Notes: generated by a model not told the origin, from the sequence alone. 41,392 nt of DNA from Streptosporangiales bacterium (GCA_009379825.1 WHTA01000052.1:1-41392); one strand, 5' to 3'. Shown: positions 16,473 through 25,915, numbered from the stretch's first letter. Made by a program: numbers and translations.

Positions 16473-16964
16473 TCAAGCAGAATCCTGCCCGTCCATCTCC
16501 TCGGTCAGCCGGCCGAAGCCGTGCGGGTCGCCCAGCCGGTCCCGGCCGCGCCGCACGGCGGCAAGCGTCTTCTCCAGCGTCACCTCGAAGCTGGCCAGCT
16601 TGGCGTCGCAGTAGTCGTCGAGCTCGGCGCGTTGCTGCCTGATCTCGGTGTCCGCGGCGCCGAGGACCCGCGCCGCCTCGTCCCTGGCATCCCGGACGAC
16701 ATCGCTCTCGGTCACCAGGCGTTCCCGCTCTGCCTTGCCGCGCTCCACGATCCGGACGGCCTCCTCGCGGCCCTCCTCGATCACCGCCTCCCGGTCGCGC
16801 AGCAACAGCTCGGCACGCTTCACGTCCTCAGGGAACGCCTGCCTGAGCTCGTCGAGCAGGTCGAGCAGCTGGCCCCGGTTGATCATGCAGGACGCGGACA
16901 TCGGCACCGACCTCGCCGACTCGACCATGCTGACGATCTCGTCGATCTTGTCGTAGACATCCAC
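16473..16964 (-). CDS. sepIVA: SepIVA-like DivIVA-domain protein
   Basis: 163 residues, mostly coiled coil. MDVYDKIDEIVSMVESARSVPMSASCMINR at the N-terminus and the long Arg/Glu-rich helix resemble the mycobacterial DivIVA-domain septation protein SepIVA, which is also encoded next to coaD and takes part in septum and polar envelope regulation. The identification is by pattern and neighbourhood. The GTG at 16964 follows a GGAG 9 bases upstream. It is 28 bp after coaD and in the same direction. Confidence 0.7.
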   Translation of the reverse strand: MDVYDKIDEIVSMVESARSVPMSASCMINRGQLLDLLDELRQAFPEDVKRAELLLRDREAVIEEGREEAVRIVERGKAERERLVTESDVVRDARDEAARVLGAADTEIRQQRAELDDYCDAKLASFEVTLEKTLAAVRRGRDRLGDPHGFGRLTEEMDGQDSA

Positions 16965-16992
16965 TGCCTGCTCCGTCCTTCGTGGCGCCTCG

Positions 16993-17472
16993 CTACCGCT
17001 CCGCCAACCGTTCGACCAACCGTTCCCGCACCAGGTCCGGCACCAGGCCGGTCACGTCGCCGCCGTACGCCGCGATCTCCTTGACCAGGCTCGACGACAA
17101 GAACGAGTAAAGTGGGTTCGTGGCCACGAACATCGTCTCCACGCCGGCAAGTCGCACATTCATCTGCGCCATCTGCAGCTCGTAGTCGAAGTCGCTGACC
17201 GCCCGGAGGCCCTTCACCGTGGCCTTGGCGCCACGCGCGGAGCAGAAGTCCACCATCAGCCCGTGGAACGACTCGACCGAGACGTTCGGCAGACCCTTGG
17301 TCACCTCGGTGAGCATGTCCATGCGTTCCTCGACGCTGAACAGCCCCTGTTTCGATTTGTTGATGAGAACCGCCACGATGACCTCGTCGAACAGGGCTGC
17401 CGCCCGTTCCACGATGTCCAGGTGCCCATTCGTCATCGGGTCGAACGACCCAGGACACACCACCCGAAGCAC
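16993..17472 (-). CDS. coaD: Phosphopantetheine adenylyltransferase
   Basis: 159 residues, the usual length. Fourth step of CoA synthesis: 4'-phosphopantetheine + ATP to dephospho-CoA + PPi. The nucleotidyltransferase motif [17 protein letters not shown] is at residues 8-24 (the TNGH version of HxGH). [20 protein letters not shown] and [13 protein letters not shown], the second substrate-binding signature, follow. The GTG at 17472 has GGGGAGG upstream. The rsmD stop is 12 bp before, the widespread rsmD-coaD pairing. Confidence 0.97.
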   Translation of the reverse strand: MLRVVCPGSFDPMTNGHLDIVERAAALFDEVIVAVLINKSKQGLFSVEERMDMLTEVTKGLPNVSVESFHGLMVDFCSARGAKATVKGLRAVSDFDYELQMAQMNVRLAGVETMFVATNPLYSFLSSSLVKEIAAYGGDVTGLVPDLVRERLVERLAER

Positions 17473-17484
17473 CAGTCGCCTCCC

Positions 17485-18057
17485 CTAACCAGCCTGCGCG
17501 TGACCGTACCAAAGCGTCGCCTCCCCGTAGCGACGCGACCGGTCGGGCGTGATCCGGTCCGGCCACGGGAACGCGTCCTCGCGGGACGGGCGCTCCACGA
17601 CGAGCACGGCGGGTGCGGCCAGCCAGCCGTGGTCCCACAGGGCGGCGACGACGTCGTGTACCTCGGCGGCGGGCGTCGGGTACGGCGGGTCGAGGAACAC
17701 CACGTCGAACGGCTGCCGGCCCGGCGGCGCGGTGGCGGCGACCTGCTCCATCGGTCGCGCGAGCACGGTGCCGCCGGCGAGTCCCAGCGTCCGCAGGTTG
17801 TCGCCGATGGCCCGGGCCGCGGCCCGGTCGGACTCGACGAACAGCGAGCGCGCCGCACCCCTGGACAGCGCCTCGATGCCGACGGCACCCGTGCCGGCGT
17901 AGCCGTCGAGCACGGCCAGCCCGTCCAGTGAGCCGAGCATCACGGTGAGGCTGGCGAACAGCGCCTCCCTGGCCCGCTCGGCCGTCGGGCGGCCACGGAA
18001 CGACTTGGGCACGGCGATGCGGCGCCCGCCAGCGGTGCCGGCGACGATCCTCGTCAT
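17485..18057 (-). CDS. rsmD: 16S rRNA (guanine966-N2)-methyltransferase
   Basis: 190 residues. Transfers methyl from SAM to G966 in 30S assembly. It starts MTRIVAGTAGGRRIAVP (ATG 18057, AGGA about 8 bases upstream); the frame extends far upstream without homology. The SAM site is VLDGYAGTGAVGIEALSRGA and the catalytic motif FLDPPY is intact. RPTAERAREALF is the RNA-binding signature. It heads the minus-strand block with coaD and diverges from the dienelactone hydrolase by 61 bp. Confidence 0.95.
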   Translation of the reverse strand: MTRIVAGTAGGRRIAVPKSFRGRPTAERAREALFASLTVMLGSLDGLAVLDGYAGTGAVGIEALSRGAARSLFVESDRAAARAIGDNLRTLGLAGGTVLARPMEQVAATAPPGRQPFDVVFLDPPYPTPAAEVHDVVAALWDHGWLAAPAVLVVERPSREDAFPWPDRITPDRSRRYGEATLWYGHAQAG

Positions 18058-18118
18058 GCGTCTATCCTGCACGGTGGGGGCTAGTTCCTGGTCGCTGCCG
18101 ACTCGCGGAAGGGTCTCC

Positions 18119-18841
18119 ATGACAGTCACCACCCACACGATCGCCGTCCCCGCGCACGCCGCAGGCGCCATCCCGGCTTTCGTCGCGGAACCACCGTCCG
18201 GCTCGGGTCCAGGCATCCTGCTGCTGCAGGGGATCTTCGGCGTCAACGGCCACATCCGGCGCCGGGCCGAGCAGCTGGCGGCCCTGGGGTACGTCGTCGT
18301 GGCGCCCGAGCTGTACTGGCGGATCGGCCGCGGCATCGAGATCGACGAGGCCGACGGCGACGCGCTCGAACGCGGGCTGGCGTACCGGCGGCAGCTGCAG
18401 CTGCCGGTGGCCATCGACGACGCGGTGACGGTGTTCGAGCACCTGCGGTCGATGCCGGGCATCTTCAGGCGCAGCGGCGTGCTCGGCTTCTGCCTCGGCG
18501 CGGGCATCGGTTTCGGCGTCGCGACGCACGCCGGTCCCGCGAGCGCGGTGCTCTACTACGGCTCGGACATCCCCGGCCAGCTCGGCCGGGCCGTGCACGT
18601 CAGGTGCCCGGTGCTCTTCCACTGGGGCGGCGACGACGACTACATCCCGGAGGAGACCAGGGAGCGCATCACCGGAGCGTTCGCGCAGCGCGACGACGTG
18701 GAGAGCTACGTCTACCCCGGTGCGTCGCACGCGTTCGACAACGACCGGTCGCCGGTCTTCTCCCGCCCGGAGCAGGCCGCGCAGGCCTGGCAGCGGACGA
18801 CCGAGTTCCTCGGCCGCACCCTCCCCGTCGGCCATCACTGA
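18119..18841 (+). CDS. Dienelactone hydrolase family protein
   Basis: 240 residues. An alpha/beta hydrolase with the DLH triad: Cys125 in GFCLGAG, an Asp near 173 in WGGDDDYIP and His204 in GASHAFDND. LLLQGIFGVNGHIRRRAEQLAALGYVVVAPELY is the usual N-terminal signature. Members hydrolyse dienelactones in chlorocatechol breakdown, but many act on other esters; no catabolic neighbours are present, so the substrate is open. The ATG 18119 has GGAAGGG 6 bases upstream. It is convergent with recG, 9 bp apart. Confidence 0.92.
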   Translation: MTVTTHTIAVPAHAAGAIPAFVAEPPSGSGPGILLLQGIFGVNGHIRRRAEQLAALGYVVVAPELYWRIGRGIEIDEADGDALERGLAYRRQLQLPVAIDDAVTVFEHLRSMPGIFRRSGVLGFCLGAGIGFGVATHAGPASAVLYYGSDIPGQLGRAVHVRCPVLFHWGGDDDYIPEETRERITGAFAQRDDVESYVYPGASHAFDNDRSPVFSRPEQAAQAWQRTTEFLGRTLPVGHH

Positions 18842-18850
18842 GACCGCGGG

Positions 18851-21046
18851 TCAGCCCTTCTCCAGGTAGTCGGCGTCCTCGCCGAGCAGTGCCTCGATCT
18901 CCTTGGCCAGCTGCGGGTGCTCGGTGAGGTCGGGGTCGGCACGCACCAGCCCGATGGCCTCGTCGCGCGCGGCCTTGATGATGTCCTCGTCGTGCAGCAG
19001 GGTGAGCAGCTTCAGGTCGGTGCGGCCGTGCTGCCGGTCGGAGAGGATCGTGCCCTCCTTGCGCTGCGCCAGGTCGAGGCGCGACAGCTCGAAGCCGTCG
19101 ACCGTGCCTGCCACCGCCGCGAGCCGCTCCCGCGCCGGCGCGTCCGCAGGCGCGTCGGTGACGAGCAGGCACAGCCCGGGCGCGCTGCCCCGGCCGACCC
19201 GGCCGCGCAGCTGGTGCAGCTGCGCGACACCGAACCGCTCGGCGTCGAGCACGGCCATGACGGTGGCGTTCGGCACGTCCACACCGACCTCGATGACCGT
19301 CGTCGCGACGAGCACGTCGTACTCGCCGGCGGCGAACCGGCGCATGACGGACTCCTTCTCCTCCGCCGGCAACCGGCCGTGCAGCACGCCGAGCCGGAGC
19401 CCGGACAGTGGGCCCTCCTCGAGCATGGGTGCGACGTCGAGCACGGCGAGAGCGGGACGCTGCGGCAGGTCGGCCTCGTCGGCCGCGTCGTCGGCGTCAC
19501 CCGGCTTCTCGTCGCCGATGCGCGGGCACACCACGTACGCCTGGTGCCCCTTCCCCACCTCCTCGCGGATGCGTTCCCAGCACCGCGCGAGGTGCGCCGG
19601 CTTCTCCGTCGCGGGCACCACGTGGCTGGCGATCGCCGACCGGCCGGCGGGCAGCTGGCGCAGCGTGGACACGTCGAGGTCGCCGTACACGGTCATCGCG
19701 ACCGTACGCGGGATCGGCGTCGCGGTCATCACGAGCACGTGCGGCGGCGCGGTGTTCTTCGCGCGCAGTGCGTCGCGTTGCTCGACGCCGAACCGGTGCT
19801 GCTCGTCGACGACGACCAGGCCGAGGTCGGCGAACTGCACCTGGTCCTGCAGCAGCGCGTGGGTGCCGACGACGATGCCGGCCTGCCCGGACGCCGCCTC
19901 GAGCAGTACCCGCCGGCGCTCTCGCTGCCCCATCGAACCGGTGAGCAGCTCGACCCCCGTGCCGCGCTCGTCGCCGCCGAGCTGGCCGGCGGTCGCCAGC
20001 GGGCCGAGCAGGTCGACGATGGACCGGTAGTGCTGCTGCGCGAGCACCTCGGTCGGCGCGAGCAGGGCGGCCTGGCCGCCGGCGTCGACGACGGCGAGCA
20101 TCGCCCGTACGGCGCAGACGGTCTTGCCGCTGCCCACCTCGCCCTGCAGCAGCCGGTGCATCGGGTGGCTGCGGGCGATGTCGGCGAGGATGGCGTCGCC
20201 GACGTCCTGCTGCCCGGCGGTCAGCTCGAACGGCAGCGCGGCGTCGAACGCGGCCAGCAACCCGTCGGCCACCGGCTTGCGGGGCGCGGCAGGCAGCGCC
20301 TCCTGCGCCCGCCTGCGGCGGGACAGCTCGACCTCGAGGACGAACGCCTCGTCCCACTTCAGCCGCGCCCGCGCGCGGCCTAGCTCGGTCCAGTCGGCGG
20401 GCTGGTGGATGCCGCGCAGCGCGTCCGCCAGGCCGACCAGGCCCTGTCTGCGGCGGACGTCCTCCGGCAGCGGGTCTGCGCCGACGTCGAGGTGGCCGAG
20501 CACCAGCTGCACGCTGCCCTGCACCTTCCACGACGGCAGCTTCGCGGTGGCCGGGTACACGGGGATGATCGCGTTCGCGATCTCCTCCACCTGGTCGAGG
20601 GACGTGTCCGTGCCGTCGAACAGGTGGCAGTCCGGGTGGCTCAGCTGCCGCTTGCCCTTGAACGTGGACACCTTGCCGGAGAACAGCCCCACCACACCCG
20701 CGTGCAGCTGCTTGGCCCGCCACTGCTGGTTGAAGAACGTCAGGTACAGCCGGCCCTGCCCGTCGGTGACGGTGACCTCGACCAGGTTGCGCGGCCGCCG
20801 GCCGCCGCCTGCCCGGCCGCCGCGCGGCGCGACGTTCTTCGTCACGGACTGCTCGACCCTGGCCAGCACGGTGACGTGCTCCCCCTCCGACAGGCTGGCG
20901 AGGTCGGTCAGCTCGCCGCGCTTGGCGTAGCGGCGCGGGTAGTGGCGCAGCAGGTCGGCGACGGTGCGCAGCTCCAGCTCGTTCGCCAGGGCCGTGGCAG
21001 TACGGCCACCCGCGACGGTCTTCAGCTCCGCGTCAAGCGCCGCCAC
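18851..21046 (-). CDS. recG: ATP-dependent DNA helicase RecG
   Basis: 731 residues. Branch-migrating helicase that regresses stalled forks and processes Holliday junctions. The N-terminal wedge/OB domain (residues about 60-170) includes VEVTVTDGQGRLYLTFFNQQWRAK. Walker A is LQGEVGSGKTV, the DEAD-type box is VVDEQHRFGVEQR, motif III VMTATPIPRT, and the C-terminal lobe has VATTVIEVGVDVPNAT and QLRGRVGRG. Slightly short but complete. Start GTG 21046. It lies 77 bp after the FakA-like gene, as in many actinobacteria. Confidence 0.97.
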   Translation of the reverse strand: MAALDAELKTVAGGRTATALANELELRTVADLLRHYPRRYAKRGELTDLASLSEGEHVTVLARVEQSVTKNVAPRGGRAGGGRRPRNLVEVTVTDGQGRLYLTFFNQQWRAKQLHAGVVGLFSGKVSTFKGKRQLSHPDCHLFDGTDTSLDQVEEIANAIIPVYPATAKLPSWKVQGSVQLVLGHLDVGADPLPEDVRRRQGLVGLADALRGIHQPADWTELGRARARLKWDEAFVLEVELSRRRRAQEALPAAPRKPVADGLLAAFDAALPFELTAGQQDVGDAILADIARSHPMHRLLQGEVGSGKTVCAVRAMLAVVDAGGQAALLAPTEVLAQQHYRSIVDLLGPLATAGQLGGDERGTGVELLTGSMGQRERRRVLLEAASGQAGIVVGTHALLQDQVQFADLGLVVVDEQHRFGVEQRDALRAKNTAPPHVLVMTATPIPRTVAMTVYGDLDVSTLRQLPAGRSAIASHVVPATEKPAHLARCWERIREEVGKGHQAYVVCPRIGDEKPGDADDAADEADLPQRPALAVLDVAPMLEEGPLSGLRLGVLHGRLPAEEKESVMRRFAAGEYDVLVATTVIEVGVDVPNATVMAVLDAERFGVAQLHQLRGRVGRGSAPGLCLLVTDAPADAPARERLAAVAGTVDGFELSRLDLAQRKEGTILSDRQHGRTDLKLLTLLHDEDIIKAARDEAIGLVRADPDLTEHPQLAKEIEALLGEDADYLEKG

Positions 21047-21123
21047 CGCGTACCCTCAGCTCCCTGTCTCGCACTGCCGGACGTCTCCTTACCTACCGTG
21101 CCACGCCGTACCGTCAGCGGGCG

Positions 21124-22572
21124 TCACTCCACTCCGATGAGCAGCGACCCGCCTGGCACCGCGTGCTCGTACCCGACCGCCTCGACCTCGGGCCAGGTAG
21201 CGGCGAGGTCCGCGGTGACACCTTCGAGCAGGCCGGCGGGCGCGTCGCACCCGCCGAGCACGGTGACCAGCTCGCGGTCGCCGCCGGCCAGCAGCCGGCG
21301 CACCTCCTCGACGGCCTGCCGGCGCGCGTCCGGTCCGCCGGCCTCCGCGTACGCCGTGCCGACCGCGGCCGTGGTCATCGCCACCAGGTCGTCGTCGTAC
21401 GGCCGCTCCGGCTGGTGCACGGCGAGCGCGGCGAGAGCCTGCACGGCGGCGCGCACCGGCAGCACGGCAACCCGCAGGCCGTCGGCACGCAACCGCTCCG
21501 CGGCGCTGTCGAGCACGACCGCCGAGGGCGCGGCATCGGGCACCAGCACGACCTCGGCCGCGCCGCCCACCGCCGTACACACGTCCGCCACGTCCGGCGA
21601 TGCCTCGCTGCGCATCACCGGCACGGCGCCGCAGCGGCCGTACAGCTCCGCCAGCCGCGCCGTCGCCGCGACGGCCACCACACACCGGCCGCCGGGCCGC
21701 GGCTGGTGCGCGTCCGGCAGGTACGTGACCCGCACTCGGTGCGGCCGGCCCGCGGCGAACGCTGCCTCCACCGCCGCGCCGACGTCGTCGACGTGCACGT
21801 GCACGTTCCACACGTCGTCGCCGCCGACGACGACCAGCGAGTCGCCGAGCTCCGCCAGCCGCTCCCGCAGTGCGGCGACCGCACCGTCGTCGGCGTCGAG
21901 CAGGTACATCACCTCGTACGCGCAGCCGCGCGGCGCGGCGACGCCGGTCGGCACGCCGTGCTCGGGCGCGGGGACCCGTGGCCGGTGCTCGGCGGTCGGC
22001 GTCGCGCCGCTGCACACCCTGGCCAGGGCGTCGAGCACCACCACGAGACCGGCGCCGCCGGCGTCCACGACACCGGCCTCGGCCAGCGTGGGCAGCTGAC
22101 CCGGGGTCGCCAGCAACGCCTGCCACGCACCGTCGGCGGCCGCGGCCACGACCGTCGCGACGTCCGTGCCGGTCGCCGCGGCCGCCGCGGCCTGGGCGAC
22201 GGTGAGCATGGTGCCCTCGACCGGGTCCCCGACCGCCGCGTACGCCACCGCAGCGGCGTGGTCGAGCGCAATCGCCAGCGACGCACCGTCGGTTGGTGCG
22301 TGCTCGGCGACGCCACGCAGCAGCTGGCTGAGGATGACCCCGGAGTTGCCGTGGGCACCGAGCATCGCCGCCCGGGCGAGCGCGGACCAGGTGGCGTCAG
22401 GTTCCGCGGTGGCGGCGGCGTCCGCCGCGGCCACCATGGTGAGGTGCAGGTTGGTGCCGGTGTCGGCGTCCGGCACGGGGAACACGTTGAGCGCGTCGAT
22501 CGCCGCGCGCACCTGGTGCAGGTCGTCCGCCGCCGCGCGGCACCAGCGCCGGACCGCGGCCGCGTCGAGCAT
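21124..22572 (-). CDS. DAK2-domain kinase, FakA-like
   Basis: About 482 residues. The N-terminal DhaL/DAK2 domain has [18 protein letters not shown] (Mg-ATP binding aspartates) and [16 protein letters not shown]. The C-terminal DAK1-like/DegV-binding part ends in [21 protein letters not shown]. FakA phosphorylates fatty acids bound to FakB for phospholipid synthesis; no fakB is in this window. The start is ATG 22572, where GAGGTG is directly adjacent, or GTG 22584; a frame to 22638 has no homology. It precedes recG and diverges from acdS with about 100 bp between. Confidence 0.85.
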   Translation of the reverse strand: MLDAAAVRRWCRAAADDLHQVRAAIDALNVFPVPDADTGTNLHLTMVAAADAAATAEPDATWSALARAAMLGAHGNSGVILSQLLRGVAEHAPTDGASLAIALDHAAAVAYAAVGDPVEGTMLTVAQAAAAAATGTDVATVVAAAADGAWQALLATPGQLPTLAEAGVVDAGGAGLVVVLDALARVCSGATPTAEHRPRVPAPEHGVPTGVAAPRGCAYEVMYLLDADDGAVAALRERLAELGDSLVVVGGDDVWNVHVHVDDVGAAVEAAFAAGRPHRVRVTYLPDAHQPRPGGRCVVAVAATARLAELYGRCGAVPVMRSEASPDVADVCTAVGGAAEVVLVPDAAPSAVVLDSAAERLRADGLRVAVLPVRAAVQALAALAVHQPERPYDDDLVAMTTAAVGTAYAEAGGPDARRQAVEEVRRLLAGGDRELVTVLGGCDAPAGLLEGVTADLAATWPEVEAVGYEHAVPGGSLLIGVE

Positions 22573-22670
22573 CACCTCATGCACCGTCGCAGCGTAGCCG
22601 CCGCGTCCGGCGTTGTGCCTACAGCCGCGGCGCAGCACACTGGAGGATCACCACCAGCGAGGAGAACCCG

Positions 22671-23702
22671 TTGTCCCAGACCCCGTCGGCCCTCGGCACG
22701 TTCGCCCGCCACCCGCTGTTGTTCGGCCCCTCGCCAGTACACCGGCTGGAGCGGCTCACCGCACACCTCGGCGGCGCCCAGCTGTGGGCCAAACGGGACG
22801 ACTGCAACTCAGGGATCGCCTTCGGTGGCAACAAGACACGCAAGCTGGAGTACCTCGTCGCGGACGCGCTGGCGCAAGGTTGCGACACGTTGGTGTCGAT
22901 CGGCGGTGTCCAGTCGAACCACACCCGCCAGGTTGCGGCGGTCGCGGCCCGGCTGGGACTTGGTTGCGTGCTCGTGCAGGAGAGCTGGGTCGACTGGCCG
23001 GACCCCGGCTACGACAAGGTGGGCAACATCCTGCTGTCGCGCCTGACCGGCGCCGATGTGCGGTTGGTCGAGTCGGGCTTCGGCATCGGGTTCAAGGACA
23101 GCTGGCGGCAGGCCATCAAGGATGTCGAGGACGCCGGCGGCAAGCCGTACGCCATCCCCGCCGGGGCCTCCGACCACCCGCTCGGCGGCCTCGGCTTCGC
23201 CGGGTGGGCGTTCGAGGTCGCGGAACAGGAACGCGAGCTCGGCGTGTTCTTCGACACCATCGTCGTCTGCTCCGTGACCGGCAGCACGCAGGCGGGCATG
23301 ATCGCCGGGTTCGCCGCACTCGGCGGCAGACCGCGGCGGATCATCGGCATCGACGGCTCGGCCAAACCGAAGCAGACGTGGGAGCAGGTGGCCAGGATCG
23401 CCCGCGGCACCGCGGAGCTCATCGGCGTCCCGCGTGCGCTCGGCGACGACGAGATCATCCTGGACGAGCGTTACCACGCAGGGACCTACGGCCTCGCCGA
23501 CGACTCCGTCGTGGCTGCCATCCGGCTGGCCGCGCGCACCGAAGGGATGATCACCGACCCGGTGTACGAGGGTAAGTCGATGGCTGGCCTTGTCGACCTG
23601 GTCGCGACCGGCGAGATCGCCAACGACTCGACCGTGCTCTACGCGCATCTCGGCGGCCAGCCCGCCCTCAACGGCTACAGCACTCTGTTCGACCAGCACT
23701 AG
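22671..23702 (+). CDS. acdS: 1-aminocyclopropane-1-carboxylate (ACC) deaminase
   Basis: 343 residues. A PLP enzyme that cleaves the plant ethylene precursor ACC to 2-oxobutyrate and ammonia. [12 protein letters not shown] carries the PLP lysine K55. [16 protein letters not shown] and [10 protein letters not shown] are typical. The residues that separate true ACC deaminases from D-cysteine desulfhydrase, Glu and Leu (295 and 322 in the Pseudomonas enzyme), are present as E300 in [10 protein letters not shown] and L327 in [10 protein letters not shown]. Translation starts at TTG 22671 with GAGGAG 6 bases upstream. It is placed between fakA-like and rpmB in an otherwise conserved block. Confidence 0.9.
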   Translation: MSQTPSALGTFARHPLLFGPSPVHRLERLTAHLGGAQLWAKRDDCNSGIAFGGNKTRKLEYLVADALAQGCDTLVSIGGVQSNHTRQVAAVAARLGLGCVLVQESWVDWPDPGYDKVGNILLSRLTGADVRLVESGFGIGFKDSWRQAIKDVEDAGGKPYAIPAGASDHPLGGLGFAGWAFEVAEQERELGVFFDTIVVCSVTGSTQAGMIAGFAALGGRPRRIIGIDGSAKPKQTWEQVARIARGTAELIGVPRALGDDEIILDERYHAGTYGLADDSVVAAIRLAARTEGMITDPVYEGKSMAGLVDLVATGEIANDSTVLYAHLGGQPALNGYSTLFDQH

Positions 23703-23750
23703 ACTGACAAAACAGGCATATCGTGCATTGCGGCCAGGCCTGCGCCCGGA

Positions 23751-23781
23751 TTGGCAGCCGTGCAGGCCGGTCGGGTATTCT
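23751..23781 (+). promoter_or_regulatory. Possible rpmB promoter
   Basis: TTGGCA (23751-23756) and TATTCT (23776-23781) are separated by 19 bp, a long spacer. It lies 65 bp before the rpmB start and about 50 bp after acdS, giving rpmB its own expression. Confidence 0.4.
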
Positions 23782-23845
23782 TCTCTGGCTGTCGGTCTCA
23801 CCGACCGCGTTCCGATGTGCCTTCCGACCTCAGCTGGAGTTGACC

Positions 23846-24031
23846 GTGGCTGCCGTGTGCGACATCTGTGGCAAGGGCCCGATGTTCGGCAACAACATCT
23901 CGCACTCGCACCGGCGCACTCGGCGTCGGTTCGACCCGAACATCCAGACGGTGCGGGCGATGGTGAGCGGCACGAGGAAGCGGATGAACGTCTGCACCTC
24001 GTGCATCAAGCGCGGCAAGGTATCGCGCTAG
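23846..24031 (+). CDS. rpmB: 50S ribosomal protein L28
   Basis: 61 residues. The GTG at 23846 (GGAG 7 bases upstream) gives VAAVCDICGKGPMFGNNISHSHRRTRRRF split over the usual L28 core. CDIC and CTSC pairs show the zinc-binding form. A longer upstream frame has no homology. It is followed at 49 bp by a strong bidirectional terminator and by convergent thiL. Confidence 0.95.
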   Translation: MAAVCDICGKGPMFGNNISHSHRRTRRRFDPNIQTVRAMVSGTRKRMNVCTSCIKRGKVSR

Positions 24032-24079
24032 TCCTAGACGCACTCGCGTTCCGCCTCCCGCGGCAGAACTGCGTGCACC

Positions 24080-24120
24080 ACACGTGCTGGGTGGCTTCGG
24101 CCACCCAGCACGTGTCTTTA
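24080..24120. terminator. Bidirectional terminator between rpmB and thiL
   Basis: A perfect 16-bp stem (24080-24095 with 24100-24115) is capped by a UUCG tetraloop and followed by CTTTA. The thiL stop TAA (24118-24120) lies in this tail, so the hairpin begins about 2 bases beyond the thiL stop on the other strand. Confidence 0.88.
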
Positions 24121-25053
24121 CCTGAAGCTGTCCCAGCTCGGGATCTCGTACGGCTCACCGTCCACCGTGACGCCTGTCCCCTCGGCCACCCGGCCGACCA
24201 CCTGCCAGCCGTCCGGCACGTCACCATCGCCGAAGGTGGCGGCGAGCGCGTGGTCCTCGCCACCGGCCAGCACCCACTGCAGCGGGTCAGCGCCGCCGAG
24301 CGCCGCGGCGACCTGCTCGAACGGCGCCGGCACCTCGAACGCCGCCGACATCACGTCGATGGCGACGCCGCTGCCCGCGGCGATGTGCCCGAGGTCCTGC
24401 ACCAGGCCGTCGCTGACGTCGCACATGGCCGTCGCGCCGGCGTCCGCCGCCTGCGGGCCGGCCGCGTACGGCGGCGTCGGCCTGCGGTGTGCCTCCACCA
24501 GCACCCGCGGCGTGCGGAACCCACGGCTCAACACCGCGAGCCCGGCCGCCGACCAGCCCAACCGACCACGGACCGCGACGACGTCGCCCGGCCGCGCCCC
24601 GGCACGTGTCACCGGCTCGCGGCCGCCGAGATCGCCGAGCGCGGTCACGGTGAGGACCATCGGGTCGCTGCGGACGACGTCACCGCCGACCACCACCGCA
24701 CCCACCTCGGCGCACTCGTCACGCAGGCCCGCGGTCAGCTCGTCCGCCCACTCGGTCGGCAGGTCCGGTGACGCACCGAGCGCGACGAGCACGCTCGTCG
24801 CGTTGGCGCCCATCGCGGCGATGTCGGCCAGGCCGGCCGCCACGACCCGCCGGCCGATCTCGTGCGCGGTGGACCAGTCCCGCCGGAAATGCCGACCTTC
24901 GACGTACATGTCCGTCGTCACGACGACCCTGCCGTCGGGGGCGCGTACGACCGCGGCGTCGTCCCCCGGCCCCACCACGATGTCCGGCGCGTCGCCCAAC
25001 CCGGCGATCACCCGTGCGATGAATCCGAACTCACCGAGCTCTCCGATGGTGAT
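24118..25053 (-). CDS. thiL: Thiamine-monophosphate kinase, apparent ATC start
   Basis: About 311 residues. Phosphorylates thiamine monophosphate to the diphosphate cofactor. VVGPGDDAAVV, TTDMYVEGRHF, GLADIAAMGANA, GDVVRSD and CDVSDGLVQDLGHIA are the AIRS/ThiL family blocks. The first ATG/GTG/TTG in frame is GTG 25011, but the conserved N-terminal block GELGEFGFIAR lies upstream of it, and no canonical start precedes that block. A strong GGAGGAGG (25059-25066) sits 5 bases from ATC 25053, which would begin ITIGELGEF. Either ATC is the start, a base error has changed the start, or the protein is shortened. Confidence 0.88.
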   Translation of the reverse strand: MTIGELGEFGFIARVIAGLGDAPDIVVGPGDDAAVVRAPDGRVVVTTDMYVEGRHFRRDWSTAHEIGRRVVAAGLADIAAMGANATSVLVALGASPDLPTEWADELTAGLRDECAEVGAVVVGGDVVRSDPMVLTVTALGDLGGREPVTRAGARPGDVVAVRGRLGWSAAGLAVLSRGFRTPRVLVEAHRRPTPPYAAGPQAADAGATAMCDVSDGLVQDLGHIAAGSGVAIDVMSAAFEVPAPFEQVAAALGGADPLQWVLAGGEDHALAATFGDGDVPDGWQVVGRVAEGTGVTVDGEPYEIPSWDSFR

Positions 25054-25184
25054 GGCGGCCTCCTCCGGTCGTACCCGTCGGCACCATTGTTGCGGGTGTC
25101 GTGTCGTACGCCACCTGAGCCTGCGGTGCGTTGACGGTGGCGCTACGGTTGTCAGGCACCCGACCAGGCGAAGGAGCGCGCTTC

Positions 25185-25418
25185 ATGGTCCAGGCGTACA
25201 TCCTCATCCAGACCGACGTGGGCAAAGCTGCCGACGTCGCACGTGAGATCGCCGCGCTGAACGGCGTGACGCTCGCCGAGGACGTCATCGGTCCCTACGA
25301 CGTGATCGTCAGGGCCGAAGCGAAGAGCGACGACGAGTTGGGCAAGCTGGTCGTGGCGCGAATCCAGCAGATCGAGGGCATCGCCAGGACGCTGACCTGT
25401 CCGGTGGTGCACATCTAG
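25185..25418 (+). CDS. Stand-alone Lrp/AsnC RAM-domain protein
   Basis: 77 residues, starting MVQAYILIQTDVGKAADV (ATG 25185, AAGGAG about 10 bases upstream). It is the ligand-binding RAM fold of Lrp/AsnC regulators (EIAALNGVTLAEDVIGPYDVIVRAEA) without any DNA-binding domain. Such single-domain proteins are widespread and may sense amino acids as oligomers; a target is not evident. It is followed 23 bp later by the DUF3515 lipoprotein and diverges from thiL. Confidence 0.88.
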   Translation: MVQAYILIQTDVGKAADVAREIAALNGVTLAEDVIGPYDVIVRAEAKSDDELGKLVVARIQQIEGIARTLTCPVVHI

Positions 25419-25441
25419 CCAGCCAGGTCGAGAACCACACG

Positions 25442-25903
25442 ATGCTGCGACACGGCCTCACCGCCGGGCTGTTGTGCCTCGTCCTCGTCGGTTGTACGGG
25501 CACCGTCGAGGTGACGCCGCCCGAGCCGGCGAAGCCCGTGAAGGACGCCTGCCTGCGGCTGCAGCAGCAGCTGCCGGACCGGGTCGCCGGCGAGGACAGG
25601 CGCGAGGCCGAGCCGCGGAGCAAGCTGACGGCGGCGTGGGGCGACCCGGAGATCACGTTGCGCTGTGGTGTCGGGAAACCGCGGGCGTACACGAAGACCT
25701 CGCAGCTGTTCACGGTGAACGGCGTCGCGTGGCTGCCGGTGCCGCCGGGCGCGGAGATCCCGACCGCGTTCTACGCGGTCGAGCGCACGGCGTACATCGA
25801 GCTGACCGTGCCAGAGGAACAGCAGCCGGCCGCGGACGCACTGGTCGACCTCGGCAAGGCGATCAAGGCCACCGTCCCGAAGGACCCTGACGCCGGTCCG
25901 TAG
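25442..25903 (+). CDS. DUF3515-type lipoprotein
   Basis: 153 residues. A lipoprotein signal (LLCLVLVGCTG, lipobox Cys at residue 18) should anchor it to the outer face of the membrane. The mature part begins with a Pro-rich linker and has CLRLQQQLPDRVAG, TAAWGDPEITLRCGVGKP, and a C-terminal helix. This matches the actinobacterial DUF3515 family, usually found near ddl and thiL. The function is unknown. The two Cys after the signal could form a disulfide. Confidence 0.8.
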   Translation: MLRHGLTAGLLCLVLVGCTGTVEVTPPEPAKPVKDACLRLQQQLPDRVAGEDRREAEPRSKLTAAWGDPEITLRCGVGKPRAYTKTSQLFTVNGVAWLPVPPGAEIPTAFYAVERTAYIELTVPEEQQPAADALVDLGKAIKATVPKDPDAGP

Positions 25904-25915
25904 GGTCCGCCGCAG

